A DNA stretch of 64,000 bases from the NCBI GenBank assembly GCA_018340375.1, contig JAFFJZ010000002.1:62552001-62616000 (forward strand), given 5' to 3'. This document shows, one piece after another, positions 12,660-24,400 of this stretch (within the stretch, counting starts at the first letter, position 1; every line of letters starts with the position of its first letter). A model generated the notes under the pieces. It worked only from the letters and a program-made list of their open reading frames with translations. It made no database searches and had not been told where the DNA came from. This DNA comes from Gonatopus flavifemur. Lineage: Eukaryota > Arthropoda > Insecta > Hymenoptera > Dryinidae. A program made the translations under genes and the position numbers.

Positions 12660-13805
12660 TATACCAAAGAGAGTAGAAAAAATAAGTCATACAAAATCGA
12701 GATGAAATCTTCCAACCTTCATAATCAGTGATGATATAAGAGCAGAAATCTATGAAGAGATTTCGATGGGAAATAGAGAATCGTTCAGTCGATTCCTTCA
12801 CGATCGAGGAGCTCGAATGAACTATGCGGGTGGATATCAACAGAGATACGATAGGAAGCTGTGTCTTCGAGACACACTCCAGTAACAAATAGCCTCCCTA
12901 ATATCAGATGAACAAGTGATACATTCTCTCTGAAAGAAATCTCAGAAACATGATTAAGGACTAACGCGTATTCAAGACATCAAATAAATTTACATTACAT
13001 CCTCGAGTTCATGAAGTTTTTGAGACATGAACTAAGGATTTATGTTTTCTAAGAACTTTTTCCCATTTCTGAAAAATCCCTTGTGCATCTCATAGAAATG
13101 TTTTTGAAACGTGACTTCGTATCTCGACTGTACATGACTGTATGGAAAGTTTGTTGTTAATTTCAGGCAGTTCCTTATTCACTGGAGTCAAATTAAATAC
13201 TATTCAACGTGCTCTTCTGTTCTTTTCATTATTCTTCTTGGTATTATCATTATTATTATTGCATGTATTTAATTTATTGTAAATTTCTACGCGATACCTC
13301 GGGTTGTTGTTATTTTCCCCTCGATATATGTATTCTTTTCATGAACAATGTAAGTAGGTCAAAAGTTATACACCGTGGAAATCCGCTTCTGATGTTCTCA
13401 ACAGTTTATAAATAGTTTGCTACGGTAGGTACAAAATTTTCTAACGTCACTTTTGATGTATAAAATCATTATCATGGATCTTTTAGTCTTAAGATCAAGA
13501 GAGAGGAGAATTTGACATTCATAAAAGTGCTTGCCTCTTGTCTCCGAATTGTAAAACTCACATAGTTGATGAACACGTTTGTCAAAGTGCTACTTGAATT
13601 TTGTTAAAATTCCAATATACAATGGAATCTTTCTGGTATTTTCGATTATGAAAAATATTCTCGGGAGTGGGTTTATAACGAATGCTTTTTCAATTCACCG
13701 ATAAAGAATCTAATTACCCACGGTACTAGATTTACATCGCATCCTTAGCGAGAGAATCGAGGTTTTCTCCATTCGACGCCGAAATAATATAGTTTTCAAT
13801 GCATA
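12660..13805. other. Non-coding stretch, nothing recognised
   Basis: AT-rich flank between the dead mariner and a small MITE; no supportable gene. Confidence 0.45.
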
Positions 13806-14052
13806 CACTGTAAAAAATATACTTCCTAAACTGCCAAAGAAGTTCGGCAGTTTTTTACACAAACTTTTTTTGTAAATTACCAAACAAAAGTTTGTAAACA
13901 TTCAAAAAATTTTGTGATTTCACGAAGATTTTTGAGAATTCACAAACTTTTGTTCGGCAATTTACAAAAAAGGTTCGGAAATTATTTTTCCAAACCAAGT
14001 TTGTAAATTTCCAAGCATTTTTGTTTGGAATTCAACAAATTTTTTTACAGTG
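13806..14052 (+). mobile_element. CACTGTAAAAA MITE filled with TTTGTAAA words
   Basis: A 247-bp element flanked by TA (13804..13805, 14053..14054). The left end CACTGTAAAAAATATACTTC and the complement of the right end (CACTGTAAAAAAATTTGTTG) are inverted. The interior repeats ACAAACTTTTTT and TTTGTAAAT in both orientations. It lies 180 bp from a Sidestep exon, inside the downstream intron of that gene. Confidence 0.85.
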
Positions 14053-14231
14053 TATAGTTGAAATCAAATGAACCTCGTGAAATATCTATACAAAGTTTCC
14101 TCCCTGATTTCATTGAATTCCAAAATCATTTGCGACAAGAGCGCTTGCTGGATCTTGGTAAAAACAGCTTTGCATTTTTGCATGGTATCTGGGAAAAGTA
14201 GGCTAAGAAATAAAATCAATATAAAACTTAC

Positions 14232-14440
14232 GGATTACAGTGAGATTCACTTGAGAGTTCCTCGTTGGTGAATACTGAAAGTCTACACGGCATCTATATC
14301 TGCCTTCATCGTCAAGTTGAACGGATTCTATGTAAAGAGAAGCTGGTTTATTTTTTGTCACGAAATAAGCTCTAGGTCCCACCGCGTTGCTGTCCGAATA
14401 GTTCAGAGCTTCGTTAAAGGGTCTCCCTCTTACGTCGAAA
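14232..14440 (-). CDS. Sidestep-family cell-surface protein, exon encoding second half of an Ig domain
   Basis: A 209-bp exon on the minus strand. It follows a classic acceptor (TTTTTTTTGTTTACAG) and ends at donor GTAAGT (14231..14226). It begins with T, which completes a Ser codon from exon 22578..22710, giving PIYSFDVRGRPF. The peptide includes VGPRAYFVTKNKPASLYIES, then the Ig signature LDDEGRYRCRVDFQYSP with its second Cys, and closes with NSQVNLTVI. This order and wording is what I know from Sidestep proteins, insect Ig-superfamily receptors on nerve and muscle surfaces that bind Beaten-path proteins in axon guidance. It ends one base into a codon, so the next exon should supply the Pro-rich link to Ig2; that exon is not in the window. 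Which Sidestep paralogue it is cannot be told. Confidence 0.9.
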
Positions 14441-15434
14441 CTGTAAACAAAAAAAATATTCCTGGTTTAATTATAATCAAGTTAACACTGATAGTTTTGG
14501 AGTACTCGAAATGGAATTATTATTCAAATTAATAATGGCACTGGAAGGAATAGTGGAAACATAGTCTCTCGTCTGCACTCGCTTTTTCTCATTTTATCCA
14601 TTTTTCTCAACGTATTTTGGTTGATCGATCGAACAATTGGAGTGTAATTAATTTTTATCTCTTGAATTTTATCATTAGTATGAATTCGATGATTCATTGT
14701 TTGATGATACACACACTCATCTTCGAATTATCAAGTTGCATATGAATGACCTAATTTATCGAATTAGAATATCGAAAGAATAGTGTGTTCTCGTGTATGA
14801 GGAGATCGCAGTGTACAAGGTACTAAAAAGGGATTAGTTCGCAGAAGGCTATTAACCCATTATTGCCTAATCGATAATGTAATGTGGAGTCGATGGTGTT
14901 TTATCTACAAGTGTTGGCATCGATTACTTTATTTGTTTTGAATCATTTGAGTGGAAAATCTTCGTCGAACTTCAAATTTCTCATATTTATCTTTATACCA
15001 AATGATTGATCAAAGGATGAGGGGAGAAACCGGTTGATTCCTATTGATTTTGAAACATAAACTCCAACCAATTCTAATCATTGCATTTGTTGTGTTTAAA
15101 GTTTTCAAACATTTTTCTTCATCGGAGTGAATCAAGGCCAATCAGTTCAATGGGATTTTTCAACTATCTATTTGTCCTTTTTTCTATAGTGACATAATAA
15201 CTGGCAATTTTCAAACTCTTGGTACTGGCAATTCTGTCAACAGTATTGCGCCAGTAGTGGGCCATTCTCCAACTCCAACGTGGATAAAGAAAATACTTTT
15301 TATCGTGAATTTTACAATTACTATTCTGGTTGTATCGATGCGAAAGATTCCTGCACATTCTGGAATTTTGGGGCAAAGAATCGAATGAAGTGGAAGGGTT
15401 CCATAACATATAATAGAGAATATTGTATCTTGAT
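14441..15434. other. Intron sequence, nothing recognised
   Basis: Part of the roughly 8.1-kb intron between the two Sidestep exons. AT-rich, with no gene. Confidence 0.5.
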
Positions 15435-16245
15435 TGTCATCATCATTATCATCATCATGAAGTAATCAGTCTTATGACTGGTTTGATGAAATCCTCTAAC
15501 CCTGTCTATCAGCCGCAAAACGCTGAATTTCTACATATCTACGAGTAATTTGCTTCATATAACTTGATCTAGGTCTACCTTTACGAATTTCACCATTCAT
15601 TTTTTCTTCTAATATTGTTTTCGATAAACTACCATGCCTCAATGTGTGTCCTATCAGATTACTTCTTCTTTTGATGACATGTTTCAAAAAATTTCTTTTT
15701 CATTCATCTTCTCAAGTACTCCTTCATTTTTTACTTTCTCTATCCATTTTATCCTGAGCATCCTTCTATAACACCACATTTCAAGAGCTTCAAATCTTCG
15801 TTGGTCCGTTTTTCCAATTGCCCAAGTTTCGCAACCATATAATGCTGTGCTCCATACGTAACTCTTCAAGAATTTCTTCTTTACTGCTAAGCTAATATTC
15901 TTTGAGCATGATAACTGTTCCTTTTGGCGGAAAGCCTGTTTTTCCTTGTGCTATTCTTGCTTGTATATCTCTTTCGCTTTCACCGTTTCCTGTAATTATG
16001 CACCCTAGATATCTAAATTCTTTCACTTGTTGAATTGTCTCGGCATCTATTTTGATTTTCGTTCTTCTTGATGTTTTCGCTGTTGTATTATTGTTTTCAT
16101 AGTGTTGAGAATATGTCCTAACTCAGCACTACTCGTAGCTAATAAAGTTATGTCATCCGCAAATCTCAACATGTTCACATTTTCTCCCTGAATCTGTAAT
16201 TTTAATTATTACACTTGCTCCTTCACTACATTCATCGCTTCTTCT

Positions 16246-16805
16246 CCGGGGAAAAAAGTTTACATATATTTAGAGCTCATCATATCTGATTAGATCCGAG
16301 ATTTGATTCACAAGATCGGATTCAGATCTCAATAGATCTGACTAGATCTTGACAGACCTGGTTAGATCTGTGTAGATCTCGTTAGATTTGAATTTGATAT
16401 CACATTTAATCTTGATAAGCACACGGAGAGAAAAGTATTGCTGGCATAACAAGCAGGTCTGTTACTATAGCGCCTACAAAAAAAATTAGCTGTAAGAACA
16501 AGAAAAATGATTGACACAACTGAACTTTTTTGCTGACATAAACACATTTGTTAATAGAACTAACGTCTCAGCTGCTGTAGTGAATATTTTTGCAAGGACA
16601 ACAAATTTCTTTGTAGGCGTTATAGTAGCAAACCATTTTTGCTCCGTGCAATTGATTGTTTAATTACCAAAAGTTTTATATTTTCCCATCTATGAATTGA
16701 AATTTGAACATACAAGATAAAATTGCAGTTTTTCAGATCTGAATAGATCTCTTTAGGTCTGGCCAAAAATTAGATCTGGTCAGATTTAAACTTTTTTTCC
16801 CCGGG
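16246..16805 (+). mobile_element. AGATCT-filled element with CCGGGGAAAA ends
   Basis: Inserted in the LINE fragment. The left end is CCGGGGAAAAAAGTTTACAT and the complement of the right end reads CCGGGGAAAAAAAGTTTAAA. Beyond the ends, AGATCT, GATCTGACTAGATC and similar words repeat in both orientations. A separate MITE (16422..16648) lies inside. Removing this element reconnects the LINE polymerase motifs, which supports its being an insertion. The exact target duplication is unclear (possibly TCT). Confidence 0.75.
16422..16648 (+). mobile_element. CACGGAGAGAAAAG MITE nested in the AGATCT element
   Basis: A 227-bp element flanked by CA on both sides. The left end is CACGGAGAGAAAAGTATTGC; the right end is TTTTTGCTCCGTG. 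The interior has an inverted pair TAGCGCCTACAAA / TTTGTAGGCGTTATA. Its left half, reverse-complemented, matches 53938..54035, so it belongs to a dispersed family. Confidence 0.8.
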
Positions 16806-16892
16806 TCTATATATAAATTAAGAAACAATGGTGATAGTGAGCATCCTTGTCTCGCCCCATCATTATTGTAATGTATCGAAAATAATGTCTCT

Positions 16893-17236
16893 GCAAGGGG
16901 AAAAAAATTCGCTGTAACAGTGGAATCTGATTTTGCTGGGTACCTTTTGCTGGAGCAACCAATTTTTTGCTATGATGGCAAATCATTTGCCATCACAGCA
17001 ATCTTGTTAGCTGAGACAGCGACCTTCTAGCTGTTGCAGCAAAAAATGTTGACTTGCCCAGCAAAATTTGTTTGCTATTCTATATATATATACTACGGAA
17101 ATGTATTGAAGGCGCAAACATTCTTTGCTTCCACAACTAAAAAATCATTGTCGCAGCTAACAAGATTGCTATGATCGCAAACGATTTGCTTGGGTTGTCA
17201 CCCAGCGAAAGTAGATTTTACTGTCACAGCCAGTAC
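16893..17236 (+). mobile_element. GCTG-family MITE, degenerate copy
   Basis: Follows the same word order as the copies at 7256 and 7617: ATTCGCTGTAACAG, TTTTGCTGGGTACCTTTTGC, GCAATCTTGTTAGCTG, CCCAGCAAAATTTGTTTGCT. The terminal CACGGAG and its complement have decayed, so the ends are approximate. Confidence 0.7.
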
Positions 17237-18324
17237 CCGGGCCAGGTTTATAATCCCTATTTGGAAAGTGGCCCCAACTTGGAATGTCACGCTGTCCAAT
17301 CTAGGCCCCGCAATTGTATCAAATATCCGGGCAAAACAATGGTAGCCGACTCGGGGCCCATATGAGCTGTGGGTGGGCATACCTGGATTGAAATATTCCA
17401 GGAATATACTGGCAACCTTAACTAGGGTTCACATGAGTCGTGGACAGGCAACCTTGTTACAGTGTGGTCAGGTTGTGCTATTTTCCGCCGATTGCGCTAC
17501 TCAAAGAGCCAATCGGCGAGTAATTTCCTCGCCACGGTGCAAGCCAATTTGATTGATGTCTAATCGGGCTATCTTGGGCTGATTCCATATCTTGACATGG
17601 AAAAAAATATTGAGCGATTTTGATTGATCCGTTTCACGAATTCTGACTATGTATAGAGCTCCTTCCAAGAGAAATATTGCATGCGATTGTTTGATTCTCA
17701 TGGCACTAGAATGAATTCTGAGAGACTGGTCTAGCGACTCAAATACACCTGTCATCGTGTAGGCAGATTGAAAGTACAGTCCACTCGGCTTATGATCCGA
17801 TCACTTATAACCCTCGCTCATATTCGTTCCGCTCCGCTGAGTACACATATTCCCCCGCTCTAAGGCCGCTTGTAGTTTTGGTTCATACATCTTGCTATAA
17901 GCCTCTCTGATAAGTATGATCCTTGACCTGAGGAATTGGTCAACTGGAGATCATGGAAAATGTTGAATTTTGATTGAACGTTGATTGGAAGTTGGAAATG
18001 AGAGTAGGTTAAATTTTCAACATACACAATTTGATATATGTGGTATGTTTCAACATGAATTGGGCGGGCCTTTTAAGAAGTAGTGCAAGACAAAATTATT
18101 ACTTATAGTGGAAGGGACGTCGATTTCTCCCCACTGTCTTCCCCTACAGCTCTTAAGCGAGGCTTGTAACCAGATTGGGCTGTATCTAGTTTAAAATCGA
18201 ATGTTTAATTCTCAATAAAACTCATCGTTCAATCATTTTTTATTTGAATTCTATTTTGGGCTAGATTTGGGCTCCTACAAGAATTTACGGGCTCTTTTGG
18301 GCTGCTCGAACGCTCTCTTCGGAC
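17237..18324. other. Mosaic of GC-richer unclassified repeat-like sequence
   Basis: Bases 17237..17520 are clearly GC-richer than their surroundings (GGCCCC, CGGGCC, GGCAACCTT words). 18165..18300 repeats GGGCT. This looks like fragments of further elements similar in style to the one at 57146. I could not pair their ends and find no gene. Confidence 0.4.
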
Positions 18325-18488
18325 CAGTGATGCCAGAATGGAGGGCGAAGACCGTCGAAGCTACCCTCTCCCCGTTACACAAACGTACACGAAATTTGAT
18401 TGTGTCCATACCAGAAAAGGACCGCAGGTAAAATGTAACGGAGAGAGGGTAGCCTCGACGGTCCTCACCCTCCATTCTGGCGTCACTG
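18325..18488 (+). mobile_element. Short hAT-like foldback element
   Basis: 164 bp, with inverted arms of about 53 bp that differ at few positions. Both arms start CAGTGAYGCCAGAATGGAGG when read inward. The CAGTG start and an imperfect 8-bp flanking match (CTTCGGAC / CTTTGAGA) fit a hAT-derived MITE. Open frames across it are by-products of the palindrome. Confidence 0.7.
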
Positions 18489-21400
18489 CTTTGAGATACA
18501 GTTGATGATAAAGTTCCAACTGGCCACACTGTTGGATACCCAAGATATTCCCCTACGGGGCTAGAGCGTACTTTAGGATGCCCAGAATTGATTTCCTCAC
18601 GAGTACTCCTGAAGTTTACTCTTCCGTTTCTACTCTATCTGATTCTTTTTGCCTTATTTCCCCACTGCATACGTTCAGTACAGTCTCTGAAATCTATGCC
18701 GCCTTCATATGTCTCATATTAGGTCATTGCCGACAGACCTTCATGTTTCACGTTGAAGCCTCATTGATGCTTTGTTTTTTAATTTGGTCCATCATCTCAA
18801 TATTTCATTTCTAATGGTTTCACTTCACTGCATTTTTCAAAAGTTTTTCATTCCATTCGTCTGTGTTTGAATCTTGCTCTTTCATATCTGTGTCATTTTC
18901 TATGTTATATTCCACTCATTGTATTGGGAGTAGTTCACGTTCTAAATTTAAGGACGCTGTTATACGCTCTAATGGTTCTCGGTTCTTTTGTACCTCTTCT
19001 CCCTATTTCCAGTACTGGATGTTTTTTTTTGCAGTAGTAATTCGTATACATAATGCTGATAAATTCTATTTTTCATTCCCTTGATTCCCAAACTTCACGA
19101 ACAAACGTTTCTGTTCATTTCTTTTGCGTTTACCGTGAAGACAGATATCGATAATATCACCCTACTCTGATTCACTTTTTTCTGCATTTGTACGCTGTTT
19201 GTTCTTTTGTATTATCTTGGCTTTCATCTTCTACAAGATTAATTATGATTCTCATTCTAATTCTTTATAAAGGACATCTGAATATATTTTGAAAATCAAG
19301 AAATATGATCGCGTCCCGACGCCGAGTACATAAAAAAATTTCCTTGATGATATTAATTGTACAATACATGTGGTGAAGTCTTTGGAGTTCTGTTCGTCAA
19401 TTTTTGATTTTATTTTGAATTACACGTCATTTATCAATCATTATTGTCTAGTGTACTGTGTTAGTTCGATAAACAATCGAAAGCCAGAAAACAACTTCAG
19501 ATCGTTGAATCGAATGTTATTTTTACTTCGATTGTTCTAATTCAATAGCTGTTAATTTCATCATTTACGATAGATTTTCACCTGCCATACCATTGTGCTT
19601 TTATTCCCTAGAATTTCTCTCATGGTAGTAATTTTATCTTAGAAAATCAATAATTTCATCTCTCCAAATTACATAATACGTATCAAACTGATCAAACACT
19701 TTTCTCTCAGGCTTTCCAAATCGAAAGACAAAAAATCGTAAATAAATATGACAAATCATGTACACACGTATTGCACATGACCTGATAAATCTCAGAATTC
19801 TTCTGAAACGTATTTTAAAATTATCGTGCACTTCTATCCTGAAATCCTCAATTATATCTTATTCACAGAGACGCGAGCAACGTTACATCACGTACAAGGA
19901 CGTGATATGTCACCAGGGTCCAGATTTCATAAAATCAACTTTCTTGAAATTGTCTCAAAATCAGATTTTCCTCGTACGCCAATGATATACTGTGACATGA
20001 TATTATATCTGGTTCCACATGGGTTATAAGAATTTTCACAAGATCCACGTGCGTGATAAAAGGACGTGGATTCTCTTCCCCTTTACTTCGACCGATAACA
20101 AAATCAAATATCAAGTTCACATATCGAATTCAACAATCCATTTCGTCGCAAAATTCTTTAAAATCATCAAACACCTCTAGAATACAACTTGAAAATTCGT
20201 CAATTCTAAAAAAAAGTTCATGAGAAAGAAATGAGGGTAGAAATATTTGATAGAGCTGTTTTGTTGTTGTGCTTTGAAAAACGAATTCGAAAGAGTGCTA
20301 CTACAACTTGTGTCAATCCGTTGCTACAAATCCTCACGATATAACTTTTTGAGTGTAATATTGACAATATAAAACGTTCTTTTAATAGCGCTCGTCCCCA
20401 GTCGCTTCGTTCTAGGTTTGTCAAAATGAAATGTTGATATCTGTCGATGCGATCGTCGATTTGATATCTAATATACAGTTCTTTTTGTTCAGCGTTTCGG
20501 AAGAAAATATGTGAAATTTCATATGACACCTTATGAGCGACATCAAAATTTATCAAAGTTATTCTTAACGTTGGATTATTTGAAGATAAATGATATACAA
20601 GGGTTGAAAAAAATGAGAGAATCTTGCAAAACTGTTGCATATTTTTTTGTTCATTTACTGGGAAATAAATCGAGATTGCAGGCACCTACGGTAGGAAATT
20701 GAACTCACAAGATGAAGAAAATTTTTCCATAGAATTTCATTCAAATTTGTATAACAATTTCTCCGACGAAGTGTGAAACGAGATCATATTTTAGACGAGT
20801 AACGAGTAATCGATTCCACGGGCAATAACGCTAAACACAACGCAGACTCATCATAAATTATCTGTACTAGCAGGGCACGTATAGAGTATGACGAACTCGT
20901 ATCACGAAATCGTATTATCCACAATCGAGTTTCATTAAATATCATTAAACAGCAATATATTCTCTCATGAATACGTTAATAAATTAAATTATTTGGAATA
21001 AAATTTCATGCTGACAGAAGAATTCTTTTCGAGCTAGCAAATATTGACTAACCTATGCTCCAACGTTATTTGCAGAACTTTATTCAATATTCCATGACTC
21101 CTACATACACACTCGTTTATTTAGCTCTGATAAACACAATTTACCACAATTTTACATCTATTTGGGTTTAGTAAATATTTATTAGCTCGCAAGCTGATGA
21201 AGATCAACGAATATCGAAGGAACGTTCAACCTCGTGCATTTCAAGGCTCCAATTTCCCTGGGTCCTTATATTCAAATATAAATTGAATAAATATAATTAA
21301 ATTGTTTTCTCCATGTAAGTGGGAAACAAAAGCCCTTGGAATACAATATATACTCAAGGCTATCCGTCCCTCGTCTCAATGAACAAGTATTCCTGTATAT

Positions 21401-22577
21401 GCATGTACTTTCACCCACTTAATGTAGAGGAAACTTTCGTGTTAAGTGAAACAGAACAGAGGAGATGAGAAACTATACACCTTAAGAGAGCACTCGACTC
21501 AAAATGACGTCAATTTTTGTCCCGCTTTCATTGAAAATCCTTTCAAACCAATTCAGAATGCAATACAACTCACGGAGAGCTGCGAAAATTCAATATTAAG
21601 AAACTCAAAGAATGCTTTAGATTGAAAATGAGATTCTACTTGGAGTGTGTTGTTATTCTACTCTCATACGATGCTTAACAGTAACAGTTGTGTATTATGA
21701 AAGCTATATTTCCACGGTTTTCATCGATTGTATCAAAGATATAATCACATCGCTCAAAATTGACTTTGGAGCCTTCATGTACGATGGATTGTTGATACTA
21801 TAAAACTACACTTAAAATACGCTAAACTTGTTTTACATTATTTCATAATAAATAATCATTCCCTATTCACTCATTATCATTCCGCATTCAAAAGCTCAAT
21901 TCAACTATATGTGAAATATTCATGACAGTCGAACTAGATTCCATGGTATAACTAGTCAAATTGAATTTGCCATTATGCAATTTATAATCATTATCATCCT
22001 TATTGTATTATGCGCTACTCGTATTTGGCAGCAGATGCCGTCATATTAGATTTCGTTTCAACTTGAGGTATCCTCATTCTTTGTAGTCACGCTATGCGAT
22101 GTAATTCGTTTCCTCAAGGAATATCGAATGATCTAATGGAAGTGAGCTTCCGACGACAACCAGTGTAATGCGTCACGTGCATAAAACAATCGATACACAC
22201 GTTGAATAATCATTTCGATACGATATTCTTCATCATTTTCATCCAACACGAAAAGAATATTGATTTGCAAAAATGGATGATCAGTAAAATCGTCAATTCG
22301 TTTATGAATGATCTATTGATTCAAACGATTCAAACTTCAGCCATATGAAGTCTGTTCCATCGATTGGAGTAATTTCATATCAATTTATGACAACTTTCTC
22401 TACTGGATGCATAATTTCTTGCGTCATAATTTTACAATTTGAATACTTATTACACGCAATGCCCTCTTCTACTGGTGTTGTTTTGAATTTCATGCAAATG
22501 GGGAACAAAGAATCGAGGTTGTCAATTGGTGATTTGAAAGGAAGAAGAATTTGAGAGCAATGATAAGAATTACGTAC
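18489..22577. other. Intron sequence, nothing recognised
   Basis: Remainder of the intron between the Sidestep exons. 18540..19100 has several short open segments on both strands but no recognisable protein. The rest is AT-rich and featureless. Confidence 0.45.
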
Positions 22578-22710
22578 CTGTAAATCGGTTTAATTTCTGA
22601 TTCGCGAAACCATAGCACCATATAAACGCGATCCTTTCGCGTGGACGGTTCAATGTCACAAGGCAGACTGGCGTTAAGTCCAAGAACGGCTTTGACCTCA
22701 ACTGTCGCAA
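22578..22710 (-). CDS. Sidestep-family cell-surface protein, exon encoding first half of an Ig domain
   Basis: A 133-bp exon on the minus strand between acceptor TTTTTATTGCTTGCAG and donor GTACGT (22577..22572). It starts with two bases that finish a codon, then reads [20 protein letters not shown], then [19 protein letters not shown] and two bases of a Ser codon completed by exon 14232..14440. The first Ig Cys (SLPCD) and the conserved Trp (MVLWF) are present. The pairing Cys is in the next exon (YRCRV). In the Sidestep family the first Ig domain has this layout, with DxVxMVLWF followed by PIYSFDVRG. The exon supplying the signal peptide would lie at higher coordinates and was not found. Reading through the donor gives unrelated hydrophobic residues, which supports the splice call. 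Confidence 0.88.
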
Positions 22711-23091
22711 CTGCAAGCAATAAAAAGGAAATTCAATTATAATTGTGAAACAAAAAAGCGATAAGCTCTTTGGTTGTGATTTAAACGTGTTTGGATACAA
22801 TATTGGAATGAAAAAAGGAAGATTCGGTTGCGATTATTGACAATGTGATTAAAATTTGTATTCAGATTTCAAATGCCTGAGAGTTTTATTGGAAGAACAG
22901 TGGAAGAGGAAAATTGAATTCTTTTTCTTTGTGGAGTAGCAGATATGCTATCGTTCAAAATGTAATCAATTTCTCATCAACGTATAAAGAATTCCATCCA
23001 ACAGATGTATGGAATCTTTATGACAATTGATATTTCTGGTATTATTGGATGTTTTGCCATCTCCAGTGATCCTTGAATGAGAAATTGGGGA
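22711..23091. other. Intron or flank, nothing recognised
   Basis: Sequence just upstream of the Sidestep exon on its coding strand. AT-rich. Confidence 0.45.
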
Positions 23092-23318
23092 CCCTAGTTG
23101 AACAAATCCATTGATTCTTCCTAAATCTCATTGAATCTTGCACAACGTTCTGACCGAATCCTATTCAACCATTTTCAATCAGATTCAATCAGATGAGTGT
23201 ATTCTTTCAATGTGATTCTGATTATATCTCGCCAAATCTGATTGAATCTTGCACAATGTTCTGACCAAATCCCATTGAATTTCATTTCGTCTGATTCTAT
23301 AGACTTTTTTAACCAGGG
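23092..23318 (+). mobile_element. Small CCC...GGG inverted-end element
   Basis: Left end CCCTAGTTGAACAAATCC; complement of the right end CCCTGGTTAAAAAAGTC. The interior carries a repeated stretch (TCTGATTGAATCTTGCACAA and neighbouring words, twice). The flanks GGA / GAA may be a decayed 3-bp duplication. Confidence 0.55.
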
Positions 23319-23810
23319 GAAAATCATTGGAGAATAAAGCTTATATCCTCCATGTGAGGAGAACACAGTAAAAAGTCAAACTTATTTCCATTTTGAATAT
23401 TAAGATCATTTTAAGAAAGAGCTCAAACTAACTCTGTTTGAACTGAAAGTAAACACCAAAAACAAATGTCAACACAATGCAAAAGACTGAATTCCAGTCG
23501 AGTTTTCAAGTAAGATGCAGCCAAATTCAATTGAACTTTTTACAGTGAAAAAATGAGTCCCATCCTGAATTCTGCTGAAGAATAACGGTATTATAACGAT
23601 TTGGACACCGTTTGGACACTCATGAGTGTCCGGTGAGCAACTGCAGAACCATCTCAACGCACTAGCAATTTATTCTCTGAAGGTCCGTCGACCCGAGCTC
23701 TTTCGGAAACTGGTCCAATAAGGAGTTTTATTTCTGTAAAACCTGGGAAATCATCCTCAAACCAGATCAATTCCTCAGATCTCCATCAGAATTACAGGAA
23801 GGCACCCACA
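23319..23810. other. Non-coding stretch, nothing recognised
   Basis: AT-rich. It contains isolated CAGTAAAAAG and TTTTTACAGTG words like those at MITE ends, but I could not define an element. Confidence 0.35.
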
Positions 23811-23903
23811 CACGGAAAAAAATTTCCTGTTGCTGCAACATGGCTGCCTCCTGTTGCAGCTGCAGGAAAATCCTGTTGCTGTAACAGGAAATTTTTTTCC
23901 GTG
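23811..23903 (+). mobile_element. 93-bp foldback MITE
   Basis: An almost complete hairpin: CACGGAAAAAAATTTCCTGT at the left and its complement at the right, around a short CCTGTTGCAGCTGCAGG centre. It is flanked by CA on both sides. Confidence 0.75.
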
Positions 23904-24250
23904 CATGTGGCAATTAAAATTGTCCCAGCTAAATTCCAGCTGGTGCAAATGAAAGTCCAGTTGTTTAAAATGTGGATAAAGGAGTTTCTTCAACGGGAAT
24001 AAAACATTCATCTGGTTGAACTAAAATTTTTTTCACAGTGACTGAATCTCCAACTAAACCCTCTTCCTCAATACAAACCTTCACAGCTACCTGAACGCTG
24101 ACCCAACTGATCCTGACATCAAACTGTAGAAAATTGGCAGTGTTAGCAGAAATTCAAACCATGAAGTGTCATTCTAACACCGTTTAGTGTTATTTTGACA
24201 GAGATTTTGGGGTAGACCCTTATAGAATCCGCATGTTGTGCGAAAGTATA

Positions 24251-24400
24251 CACTGTAAAAAGAAAGTCTTAAATTCAGCTCATTTCATGGCTGAATCTAT
24301 GATGCGAACAAATTAGGCCGAAAAAACAATCGCCGACACAATAGGAAAAGCATTGTCTGAAATTAAGATGCAAACAGATTAAGACTTTCTTTTAACAGTG
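24251..24400 (+). mobile_element. 150-bp MITE, CACTGTAAAAAGAAAGTC ends
   Basis: Flanked by TA (24249..24250, 24401..24402). The left end is CACTGTAAAAAGAAAGTCTT; the complement of the right end reads CACTGTTAAAAGAAAGTCTT. No coding potential. Confidence 0.85.

Larger units (their letters stand above)
15496..16872 (-). pseudogene. LINE reverse transcriptase remnant
   Basis: Pieces of the polymerase that copies LINE RNA into DNA. Reading 5' to 3' on the minus strand: ARQGCSLSPLFLNLYID (about 16860..16806), matching the RT motif before the catalytic loop; then the insertion; then GENVNMLRFADDITLLATSS (about 16195..16135) with the catalytic FADD; then EFRYLGCIITGNGE; then the C-terminal block LYGCETWAIGKTDQRRFEAL and EMWCYRRMLRIKW (15869..15700); then GHTLRHGSLSKTILEEKMNG and RKGRPRSSYMKQITRR (15687..15496). 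Frames shift several times and stops interrupt the sequence, so it is dead. No endonuclease domain remains. Confidence 0.85.
15435..16890 (-). mobile_element. 5'-truncated, RTE-like LINE fragment, interrupted by a later insertion
   Basis: Minus-strand remnant of a non-LTR retrotransposon. The 3' end at about 15435..15462 is an ATG-type trinucleotide tail (ATGATGATGATAATGATGAT), as seen in RTE-type LINEs. Coding remains are described under the pseudogene. The fragment is cut in two by the AGATCT element at 16246..16805. Its 5' end stops near 16890, against a GCTG-family MITE. It sits in the Sidestep intron on the same strand as the gene. RTE is my best clade guess. Confidence 0.8.

Noticed and set aside
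20218..20685. 155-codon minus-strand open frame
   Set aside because: No recognisable domain, base composition like its flanks and no supporting splice or promoter signal; length alone is not enough.
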